Shown here piece by piece: positions 1-6,783 of a stretch of DNA of 7,843 nt (positions within the stretch are counted from its first letter, which is position 1; every line of letters starts with the position of its first letter). The translations under genes were made by a program, and so were the position numbers. Origin of the DNA: SLLW01 sp964388615 (GTDB taxonomy: Bacteria > Bacteroidota > Rhodothermia > Balneolales > Natronogracilivirgulaceae); the NCBI GenBank assembly GCA_964388615.1, contig CAYMBG010000112.1, positions 1 to 7,843 on the forward strand, given 5' to 3'. Below the pieces are notes generated by a model. That model was not told the DNA's origin. It was given only the letters and a program-made list of their open reading frames with translations, and did not search any database.

Positions 1-25
1 TTTTGTCTGGTGACACGCCTGAACT

Positions 26-760
26 TCAGGGGCGGTATTCGGAGTCTTCTTTGAGCAATGGTTCAAGCACCTGCCAAAGGTTATCTGCTATGATCCGGTG
101 TCCTTCAGCGGTAGGGTGGATCCCATCCGGCAGATTCAACTCCGGTTCTCCCGCTACACCATCCAGAATAAAGGGCATGAAGGCTACATCATGACGCTCT
201 GCCAAATACGGATAGATATTGCGGAAGGACTGACTGTATTCTTGTCCCATGTTGGGCGGGGCTTCCATGCCGGCAAGTACAATCTGTGTCTCAGGACGTT
301 CCTCTGAAACCTTGAGGATAATCTGGTGCAGATTCTCACGGGTGTGCTCCGGATCGATTCCCCGCAGGGCGTCGTTGCCACCCAGTTCCAGGACGAAAAC
401 ATCAAACGGCCGTTGCAAAATCCAGTCAACACGGCGCAAACCGCCGGCAGAGGTTTCCCCGCTAACGCCCGCATTGACTGTCTCAATATCATATCCCAGG
501 GAATCGGCCCGGTCTGCAATCAAAGCCGGGAATGCTTGATCTGCATTCAGCCCGTAACCGGCAGTGATGCTGTCTCCGAAAAATAATATGGTCGTAGTTG
601 ACTCATTATCACCCGCATATACCGGATTGTATGACGGAACACCGATGGAAAAGAATATAATGAAACCCAAAAGGCCCCAAACCAGTATACGTTCAAATAT
701 GCGGGGTATCGGATCCATTTTGTCAAAATAATGGATCGAGTCTAACTTTTTCTTCGTCAT
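26..760 (-). CDS. tesA: TesA-like GDSL/SGNH esterase (arylesterase / lysophospholipase / thioesterase I type), exported
   Basis: 244 aa SGNH hydrolase. Block I GDSITAGYG gives nucleophile Ser64; block II NAGVSGETS supplies the oxyanion Gly101; block III LGGNDALRG supplies the Asn near residue 130; block V DGIHPTAEGH gives catalytic Asp212 and His215. E. coli TesA has the same blocks and hydrolyses acyl thioesters and lysophospholipids in the periplasm. A hydrophobic segment at about residues 26-41 followed by VYA-GD near residue 49 looks like a signal peptide or N-terminal anchor. The charged N-terminus is long; Met15 (ATG at 718-716) would give a more normal signal peptide, and neither start has a clear Shine-Dalgarno, so the true start is uncertain. 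It is divergent from the ybbA-ybbP pair, the order known in E. coli, so it probably acts on lipophilic molecules handled by that transporter. The family is certain; the natural substrate is not. A short perfect palindrome, CCTGAA-C-TTCAGG (18-30), covers the stop codon. Confidence 0.9.
   Translation of the reverse strand: MTKKKLDSIHYFDKMDPIPRIFERILVWGLLGFIIFFSIGVPSYNPVYAGDNESTTTILFFGDSITAGYGLNADQAFPALIADRADSLGYDIETVNAGVSGETSAGGLRRVDWILQRPFDVFVLELGGNDALRGIDPEHTRENLHQIILKVSEERPETQIVLAGMEAPPNMGQEYSQSFRNIYPYLAERHDVAFMPFILDGVAGEPELNLPDGIHPTAEGHRIIADNLWQVLEPLLKEDSEYRP
718..731. repeat. 14-bp repeat copy 1 containing the palindrome TTTTG-T-CAAAA
   Basis: The 14-mer TTTTGTCAAAATAA occurs here and again, identically, at 824-837. 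Its core TTTTG-N-CAAAA is an inverted repeat; in this copy the arms extend to ATTTTG/CAAAAT (717-729). This copy overlaps the alternative Met15 start codon of the tesA-like gene, while the other lies in the divergent promoter region. Two identical palindromic copies 106 bp apart around one divergent promoter could be an operator pair, but the AT-rich composition makes chance similarity possible. Confidence 0.4.
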
Positions 761-875
761 TGGAGGTGGGTATGAAAAATGAAAGTGTTTTTATTTGAAT
801 GTGATGGCAATTAAGCAACGATTTTTTGTCAAAATAAGTTTATGATGTCACATTTACACAGCAAGGCTTGAAATT
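761..875. promoter_or_regulatory. Divergent intergenic region between tesA and ybbA
   Basis: This 115 bp AT-rich stretch must hold the promoters for both divergent transcription units. On the minus strand a TTGACA hexamer (831-826) matches a sigma70 -35 box, but I see no good -10 at 16-18 bp. On the plus strand TATGAT (841-846) resembles a -10, but the TTGTCA hexamer (826-831) is only 9 bp upstream. The sequence TAAGTTTA (835-842) is one base away from the Bacteroidota -7 consensus TAnnTTTG. No promoter can be assigned firmly. The AAGG at 863-866 is a plausible ribosome site for ybbA with 9 nt spacing. Confidence 0.45.
824..837. repeat. 14-bp repeat copy 2 containing the palindrome TTTTG-T-CAAAA
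   Basis: Identical to the copy at 718-731 and in the same orientation. It lies in the middle of the tesA/ybbA intergenic region, about 40 bp upstream of the ybbA start. Read on the minus strand it includes TTGACA, so it could double as a -35 element for tesA. Regulatory role is inferred only from position and symmetry. Confidence 0.4.
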
Positions 876-1541
876 ATGCTCGAAGTTCAAAATCTGACCA
901 AATCCTACGTAAGTGGCAACCGCCCGTTGACCGTACTGGACAACGTTTCTTTTATTATTGATGAGGGAGGCTCTTGTGCGATTATGGGACCATCCGGCAG
1001 TGGAAAAACCACTCTTCTGGGACTTTGCGCCGGGCTTGACCGTCCATCGTCCGGAGAGGTTTATTTGAAGCATCACGCTTTGCGTCAGTTAAATGAAGAC
1101 CAGCTTGCGGAGGTCCGCAACCGGCACATAGGTTTTATTTTTCAATCTTTTCAGCTGATCCCCACACTCACCGCACTTGAAAATGTGATGGTGCCTGTAG
1201 AACTTCGGGGAGTCCCTTACCGTGAAGTGGCCGAAAGGGCGGAACAACTGTTGAAAGAAGTAGGATTAAACGAGAGAATTCATCATTACCCGTCACAACT
1301 GTCCGGAGGAGAGCAACAACGGGTGGGCATAGCCCGAGCTTTTATTCACAAGCCCGATATCCTGTTTGCGGATGAACCGACCGGCAATCTTGATGCTGAA
1401 ACCGGAGCACAAGTTGAGGAAATATTGTTCGAGTTGAACCTCCGTGAAGGTACCACATTGGTTATTGTTACACATGACCCGGAGTTGGCCGGCAAGTGTA
1501 AACGGGTGATTCATCTAAAAGGTGGAAAGGTGGTTTCGTGA
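876..1541 (+). CDS. ybbA: ABC transporter ATP-binding protein, YbbA/LolD/MacB family
   Basis: 221 aa, the normal length for a LolD/MacB-type nucleotide-binding domain. All motifs are present: Walker A GPSGSGKTT (residues 38-46), Q-loop Gln90 in FQSFQLIP, signature LSGGEQQR (142-149), Walker B ILFADE (162-167) with catalytic Glu167, D-loop near 172-173 and H-loop His200. The RNRHIGFIFQ stretch before the Q-loop is typical of this family. It powers the FtsX-type permease encoded immediately downstream. The start is ATG with AAGG 9 nt upstream. The stop TGA overlaps the ATG of the next gene (TGATG), so the two are translationally coupled. In the YbbAP system the ATPase sits on the cytoplasmic face and drives movements transmitted to periplasmic domains. 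LolD is the main alternative name, but the permease and the adjacent tesA favour YbbA. Confidence 0.93.
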   Translation: MLEVQNLTKSYVSGNRPLTVLDNVSFIIDEGGSCAIMGPSGSGKTTLLGLCAGLDRPSSGEVYLKHHALRQLNEDQLAEVRNRHIGFIFQSFQLIPTLTALENVMVPVELRGVPYREVAERAEQLLKEVGLNERIHHYPSQLSGGEQQRVGIARAFIHKPDILFADEPTGNLDAETGAQVEEILFELNLREGTTLVIVTHDPELAGKCKRVIHLKGGKVVS

Positions 1542-4080
1542 TGACTCTTCTGCCTGATCTGTTTAGCCTCAAGACCGCCTGGCGTGACGCGCGATCGCAG
1601 TATCGTACGTTGTTGCTTTATTGCGGTGGGATAGTAGCGGGTGTGGCCGCATTGGTCGCGATTTTATCCTTCCGAAATGATGTTTTGTTAACGGTCAATG
1701 ACCAGGCCCGGGAACTGTTGGGGGCGGATCTGGAGATCGCACAGTCAGAGCCCTATGGTGACCCTTTGTCGGAAGCTATAGATTCGCTGGGAGGCCGGCA
1801 GGCACAGGCTCTTGAATTTTCTTCCATGGTATTGTATCGCCCGGCCGGAGCCGAAGGAGCGACTGGGGTAACCCGGCATGAGAATGAGGATGACCCCGGA
1901 AATACCGGTGCACATGAAATGGATACAGAAGGTTCTGAGGGGCCGGTTGAATTAACCAGACTTTCTCAAATCCGTGCTATCGAGGGAGAATTCCCGTTTT
2001 ATGGCCAGATCCTTACAGAACCGGCTGAAGCGGCTTTATCTTACCAATCCGAACGCACCGCATTGGTCGACCGTCCACTGATGACCCAGTTTGGATTGAA
2101 CGTGGGTGATTCCATCAGGGTGGGCAATGAGTGGTTGCGCATATCTGGAATGCTTTTGGAGTTTCCGGGTGAGTCGGCTGCTTTTTCGCTAATTGGCCCG
2201 AGGGTTATAATACCTCGCGATGTGGTAGCCGGAACCGGCCTGCTGGACCGGGGAAGCCGCGTTCAGTACAAGACCTGGCTGGCTTTTCACCCCGAGCGGG
2301 AAGGTCTGCAGACTGAAGAAGAGCTGGCGCAGGTGGCTACAGAATTGCGAGAACTGGAACCAGACCGGCGAACCAGGGTGACTACAGTCGCCTCACGCAA
2401 GCAGGATTTTTCGCAAATTATAGATAATCTCTCGCGTTTTCTCGGGATGGTGGGTTTTATTGCACTGATGCTGGGTGCGCTTGGAGTCGCCAGTGCCGTC
2501 TACGTGTATATCAAGAGAAAAAGTACGACAGTTGCTACCTTACGGTGTCTGGGCGCCTCTTCGCGACAAACTATACATATTTTCATCATTCAGGTGGCTG
2601 GTATCGGTTTTATTGGCGCATTCACAGGAGCCATTCTGGGACTTTTTGTGCAACGGTTTTTGCCAATGCTCTTCACCGATTTTCTGCCGTTTGAACTCAC
2701 GCAGCAAATATCCTTGACGGCACTGTTGCTCGGGTTTCTGACCGGCGTAGTGATAAGTTTCGCACTGGCAGTCTTACCACTGCTAAGCATCACAAACATA
2801 CCGCCTTTGCTCACTATCCGGTCAATTGATTTTTCCCCGCTTGCCAATGTAACAAAACGGGTGAAATCGGGTGTTTTTGTTGGGGTGATGGTCATTGTTA
2901 CCGGTATTCTGACACTGCTTTTGAACAGCATCTGGGCGGCGTTGCTTTTTACATTCGGACTGATGCTGGCCTTGTTGATTCTTCTTGGTACTTCCATCTT
3001 GTTCGTTCGGATGACCCGGCTGTTACGTATCCAGTCCTTCTCCTATATTTGGCGTCAGGGCATTGCTAACATGTTCCGGCCGAACAATCAAACGGCTGTA
3101 TTGGTTACGACGCTGGGGATGGGAATGCTGCTTATCGGAGCCATGTACCTGTCACAAGAGATGATACTGCAACGAATTGATTTTCAGACCGGTGGAGAGC
3201 AACCGAATCTGGTGTTTTATGATATCCAACAGGATCAGACGGAGCAAATCACGGCTTTGGCTGAGGATGTCGATGCCCGAATACAGGATGTGGTTCCCAT
3301 TGTATCGATGAGATTGGCACAACTTAACGGGCGTTCGATTCGGGAAATACGAGAAGATACCACCCGCCAAATCAGTAACTGGGCCTTATCTCGCGAATAT
3401 CGCGTAACGTATCGGGAGCATTTAACTGACACGGAGACAATTATTGAGGGTGAATGGATAGGAAGGGCGGAAGGTATCGGTTCCGGAGTCACCGTGCCGG
3501 TTTCGCTTGCCCAAAATATTGCGGAGGATCTGCAGGCGGGTATCGGTGATACCTTGCGGTTCGACGTTCAGGGGGTTCCCGTGGATACGTATGTCGCTTC
3601 CCTGCGTGAAGTTGATTTTCAAAGGCCNNNNNNNNNNNNNNNNNNNNNNNNNNNNNNNNNNNNNNNNNNNNNNNNNNNNNNNNNNNNNNNNNNNNNNNNN
3701 NNNNNNNNNNNNNNNNNNNNNNNNNNNTTACCGGTTTGATTGTTTTGGCCAGTGCCATTGCTATCAGCCGCTTTCAGCGTATCAGGGAATTGGTGTTGCT
3801 GCGTACTCTCGGGGCAACACGCAAGCAGATTCGAGGTATCCAGCTGGTCGAATACCTTTGGTTGGGGGCACTTGCATGTCTGACCGGGCTTATGCTTGCT
3901 TATATAGCCGGTTGGTTGCTTGCCTGGTTTTATTTTGATCTGATTTTCGTTCCGGACTTCCCGGCACTGGTTGTAGCATCACTGGTGGTTATCGGGCTGA
4001 CACTGACGGTTGGTTTTATAAATATGCGGGGAGTGCTGAAAAGTAGTCCGCTGGAAGTGTTGCGGCTCAATAGCGAATGA
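1541..4080 (+). CDS. ybbP: Large FtsX-family ABC permease, YbbP-like, interrupted by an assembly gap
   Basis: Partner permease of the upstream ATPase. The ATG at 1541 overlaps the ybbA stop; a GTG at 1538 directly before it is an alternative. Visible before the gap: one membrane helix (about residues 24-44), a large periplasmic domain (45-300), the first FtsX domain with helices near 302-322, 345-372 and 391-416, two extra helices (443-488), another at 517-537, then a second periplasmic domain (540-696). After the N-run reading resumes at 3730 with the second FtsX domain, including RELVLLRTLGATRKQ, and the last helices, ending at 4080. About ten helices and two FtsX domains match YbbP (E. coli about 800 aa), not the four-helix MacB or LolC/E. 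Reading straight through the 100 Ns gives a false stop at 3737-3739, because the N-count is a placeholder. A periplasmic segment at about residues 101-138 is unusually acidic. Probable role: moving or extracting hydrophobic molecules at the inner membrane, with TesA. Confidence 0.88.
3628..3727. other. Assembly gap (100 N) inside ybbP
   Basis: Exactly 100 Ns, the usual scaffolder placeholder. The permease frame before the gap and the one after it are out of register across 100 bases, so the real distance differs. In YbbP relatives about 75-80 residues normally separate the VDFQR-like strand before the gap from the GLIVLASA-like helix after it, so the true missing length is probably near 230 bp (inference from family layout). 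Confidence 0.95.
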
Positions 4081-4108
4081 AATAAGGTATTTCAAATCAG
4101 ACAGGCAC

Positions 4109-4738
4109 TTACCTGCCGGTTTCATCACCATACTTTTGACCAAACGCGTATCGCTGACCGACCTCCAGCATGACGTGATCATATACGGCATGAGCTACCA
4201 TTGCTGAAACCAGGCCGATCCAATGGTAAAGCAAACCAAGTCCGGCGCTTAATGAAAACATGATGACTCCGAACAGAATATGCCGGAGTGAGGTAAACTT
4301 GAAATAGCCATGTATGCCAACAAACAGAACGGAGGTCAGCCCGATACCCAGAATGGGTTGCAAAGCACCGCGAAAAAGCAACTCCTCTCCGGTACCCGCA
4401 AAAAAAGATATTTGTAAACGATCAAACCGTGAAAACTTCATATCCGCAAGCATGTCGACCAGGGCGTAGTCTCGTAAAATGAAGGAAAAAGATGTGCGAA
4501 ACATGACGTACGAGATGGCTGCGGCTGCAAAAAGGCCAAACAAGAGTCCGATCAGCAGTTGCAAGGGAATGGCAAGGCCGTTAGTAAATACAGAAGCAAG
4601 GGATGCTTCCTGAAAATAACTAACAATCAGCCACGTGAGGCCGGTATAAATGCCCAGAGAAACCAGGGACATCATCAGCAAGCCGATACTTGAGATGCGA
4701 TATTTGTATGTGGAGAAATCCGTGTCCGGTTTATCCAT
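4109..4738 (-). CDS. CPBP (CAAX/Abi, Rce1-like) intramembrane metalloprotease family protein
   Basis: 209 aa multi-pass membrane protein. The three CPBP motifs are intact: EELLFRG (Glu118, Glu119, Arg123), F-x-x-x-H in FVGIH (Phe139, His143), and H-x-x-x-D in HAVYD (His183, Asp187). These residues form the glutamate/histidine catalytic site of Rce1-type proteases inside the membrane. Hydrophobic segments lie near residues 18-42, 55-80, 108-142, 154-171 and 172-186. Its ATG lies inside the 3' end of the histidine kinase gene (8 nt overlap), so it is the last gene of the minus-strand operon and probably translationally coupled to the kinase. Bacterial CPBP proteins have been linked to peptide maturation, bacteriocin immunity and cleavage of membrane-bound regulators; nothing in the sequence shows which applies. 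It converges on ybbP with only 28 nt between stops and no obvious terminator there. Confidence 0.88.
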   Translation of the reverse strand: MDKPDTDFSTYKYRISSIGLLMMSLVSLGIYTGLTWLIVSYFQEASLASVFTNGLAIPLQLLIGLLFGLFAAAAISYVMFRTSFSFILRDYALVDMLADMKFSRFDRLQISFFAGTGEELLFRGALQPILGIGLTSVLFVGIHGYFKFTSLRHILFGVIMFSLSAGLGLLYHWIGLVSAMVAHAVYDHVMLEVGQRYAFGQKYGDETGR

Positions 4739-5747
4739 AGGTCTTGGAAGCCTCTTGATCGTCCTCCCGGAAACGATCCCTAAAAGGTATTTTCAGTGTA
4801 AAAACGCTACCTTTCCCGACTTCACTGTCCAGTTGAAGGTCCCATCCATGGGCTTCGATAATTTTTCTGGTGATGGCCAGTCCCAGACCGGTACTTTTTT
4901 CCTTTTTGCTCGTTTCGGTAACAATCTTTGAAAAGGGTTTGAATAGTTTTTTTTGGTTTTCAGCAGAAATGCCGGGACCCTGATCCCGGATATGCAAGAG
5001 CAGATCGCCTTTTTCCCATCCCTGTTTACCGGATGAGTTGTTTTCAGGAAGATACTCTTCGAGGGTTACGGTGATTTGCGAGTCGGTTGGAGAGAATTTT
5101 ATGGCATTTCCCAGTAAGTTGTTAAGGACTTGCTCAAACTTTACGTGGTCGGCAGAGACAAAAAGCTTATCATCACGATCGGCTGTAGATGAAGAGGGCA
5201 TATTGTCCGTTGAAGACGGAACCTGAAGCTGAATTATGATTTTTTTTCGTTTGGCCATCAGATTATGCATACTTACCGTTCGCTCAAGCAAAGAGTAAAG
5301 CTCTAGCCAATCGCGATCCATGGATATACTGCCCGATTCAATATCGGACAGATCCAGCATGTCATTAACCAGATTCAGCATAAACTGACTGGATCGATAT
5401 ATATCGTTCAGAAACTTTTCTTGCGTTTCGCTCAAAGTGCCGAATTCGGAATCAGGGTCAAGTAGTAGTTGACTGTAAGCCATGATGCTCGAAAGAGGGC
5501 TTCGAAGGTCGTGTGCAGCCATTCCGAACATCTCATTCTTTAGCTTGTTCAGGTCCTCAAGCTTCTTTCGTTGCTCCTCCAACTGGGCGTTCTTGCGTTC
5601 CAGGTCAAACTGTTTTTTTGTGAGCGATCGCTGAATGTTTGCCAGTTTATTGTTCAGAACGGCAACTTTGGTAAAAAATGGATCCTCATCAATACGGATA
5701 CGCTTTGGTGGAGTATTTTCTTGTTTTTTGGTGGTTTTATCTTTCAA
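4731..5747 (-). CDS. Soluble HisKA/HATPase_c sensor histidine kinase without its own sensor domain
   Basis: 338 aa with no membrane segment or signal peptide. A charged tail (1-25) is followed by a probable coiled coil (about 28-72). The HisKA domain has the H-box AAHDLRSPLSS with phospho-acceptor His79. The HATPase_c domain has N-box NNLLGNAIKFSP (Asn211, Asn215), G1 DQGPGI (Asp256), F-box LFKPFSK and G2 TGLGLAI (288-290). A polar linker at 178-194 (PSSTDNMPSSS...) lies inside the ATPase part. No PAS, GAF or receiver domain is present, so input must come through the coiled coil or a partner. The start is TTG at 5747-5745, since the first in-frame ATG (Met73) is too late and would delete the coiled coil; no Shine-Dalgarno is visible. 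The start lies 12 nt after the end of the cobalamin-binding gene and in the same frame, pointing to reinitiation. The cobalamin protein is the obvious candidate sensor. No response regulator is encoded in the window. Confidence 0.92.
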   Translation of the reverse strand: MKDKTTKKQENTPPKRIRIDEDPFFTKVAVLNNKLANIQRSLTKKQFDLERKNAQLEEQRKKLEDLNKLKNEMFGMAAHDLRSPLSSIMAYSQLLLDPDSEFGTLSETQEKFLNDIYRSSQFMLNLVNDMLDLSDIESGSISMDRDWLELYSLLERTVSMHNLMAKRKKIIIQLQVPSSTDNMPSSSTADRDDKLFVSADHVKFEQVLNNLLGNAIKFSPTDSQITVTLEEYLPENNSSGKQGWEKGDLLLHIRDQGPGISAENQKKLFKPFSKIVTETSKKEKSTGLGLAITRKIIEAHGWDLQLDSEVGKGSVFTLKIPFRDRFREDDQEASKTYG

Positions 5748-5759
5748 AATAGAGGCTTA

Positions 5760-6683
5760 TTAACCAGTTTGTAATAATTCTTGTGCTTTCAGAACAGCGT
5801 TTTCAGCATCTTCTGCCCAGGCATCGGCACCAAGATCCGCGAAAAGTTCGCCATGCTGCTTGTAAGTGCGGCCACCAACCAGAATTTTGGTATTGGCAAG
5901 CTCCGGGGAGTTTCGTATCAGCCGTATCAAATTGCGGGCGGTTCCAAGGTGGGAAGCCATGGTTATTGAAATAGCCAGTACATCAGCACTGTGCCTTTTG
6001 AGTTCTTCAATAACCTCTTTGTTGGGGCAGTTGGCGCCCAGATAGTAGGTATCCCATCCGTACATTTCAAAAAAATCGGCAACCATCCGGATTCCTATTT
6101 CGTGTAATTCACCGCCAACAGCTGTTGCAACGACTCGTTTTTCATTCCGATGGCTGTTAAAAATGATTGGATAAAGTCGTGATATAATCATCTGGGTAGC
6201 TGCAGAAAAGAAATGTTCTTGACCAACGGATATTTTATTCTGCTGCCATAGACGTCCGATCTCCCACAGGCCCGGCTGAAAAACGTGGAGATATATCTCT
6301 TTTGGTGAGTGCCCGCTCTCTATGGCATTCATTATCAGATCACCGGCCGTTTTTTCATCACCATTGATCAATGCACTAAAATAGTCGGTTGCCAGAGAAT
6401 ACAGCGGGATGTCTTTATGAAGCAATGAGGTGGTTTCAGTCTCGGGAAAAGCGGCATTGCTGCGGCAATCCTCAAGAAAGGCCTTGAATGCGCTATGATC
6501 AGGTTCCGAGAAGTGACGCCTGCTGTGGCCGGCCAGATTTTTGGTTAGCGTGTCCTCCCTGAGCGGAGGTATCGCGTAAAAGTGCCCAACCGATCTTGAC
6601 CAGCTCAGGAAATTAGTGAATACCAGCTTGTTTTGGGAGTCAAGTGACTCGCTGAGATGATCACCGTAAAATTTCAGGTAATT
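5760..6683 (-). CDS. Cobalamin (B12)-binding sensory protein with CarH-like W-x9-EH photosensor module, 5' end lost in gap
   Basis: The frame is open from the stop at 5760 to the edge of the N-run at 6683, giving 307 visible residues; the TTG at 6425 is not the natural start. Order of domains: a helical N-terminal region (visible 1-85, beginning NYLKFYGDHLSESLDSQNKL), a four-helix cobalamin cap domain (about 95-175) and a Rossmann B12-binding domain (about 180-305). The cap has Trp146, nine residues, then Glu156-His157, the W-x9-EH motif that in CarH packs against the upper ligand of adenosylcobalamin. The Rossmann domain has E-x-H-x-x-G (Glu192, His194, Gly197), where His is the lower cobalt ligand, plus the SIT (239-241) and GGR nucleotide-tail elements. 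The upper and lower motif spacing (37 residues His to His) is close to that of CarH. No MerR DNA-binding domain is seen; methyltransferase partners are also absent, so a sensor role is more likely than an enzyme role. It is the first gene of an operon with a histidine kinase and a CPBP protease. The start is probably between the gap and about 6835. Confidence 0.85.
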   Translation of the reverse strand, partial: NYLKFYGDHLSESLDSQNKLVFTNFLSWSRSVGHFYAIPPLREDTLTKNLAGHSRRHFSEPDHSAFKAFLEDCRSNAAFPETETTSLLHKDIPLYSLATDYFSALINGDEKTAGDLIMNAIESGHSPKEIYLHVFQPGLWEIGRLWQQNKISVGQEHFFSAATQMIISRLYPIIFNSHRNEKRVVATAVGGELHEIGIRMVADFFEMYGWDTYYLGANCPNKEVIEELKRHSADVLAISITMASHLGTARNLIRLIRNSPELANTKILVGGRTYKQHGELFADLGADAWAEDAENAVLKAQELLQTG

Positions 6684-6783
6684 NNNNNNNNNNNNNNNNN
6701 NNNNNNNNNNNNNNNNNNNNNNNNNNNNNNNNNNNNNNNNNNNNNNNNNNNNNNNNNNNNNNNNNNNNNNNNNNNNNNNNNNN
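6684..6783. other. Assembly gap (100 N) at the 5' end of the cobalamin-binding gene
   Basis: Exactly 100 Ns, so the length is a placeholder. It removes the N-terminal part of the cobalamin-binding protein, and possibly its start codon. Confidence 0.95.

Noticed and set aside
3736..4080. A separate small permease gene starting at ATG 3736
   Set aside because: Its sequence is the C-terminal FtsX domain of the interrupted ybbP; the frame is open to the gap edge, so it is the same gene.
4081..4120. Bidirectional terminator between the convergent ybbP and CPBP genes
   Set aside because: Only four-base-pair stems such as CAGG/CCTG can be formed and there is no T-run, so I do not call one.
6553..6570. 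Hairpin CCTCC-CTGAGC-GGAGG as a terminator
   Set aside because: It lies in the middle of the open cobalamin-binding reading frame and has no T-run.
6637..6650. GAGTC-AAGT-GACTC inverted repeat
   Set aside because: Short and within coding sequence of the cobalamin-binding protein; expected by chance.
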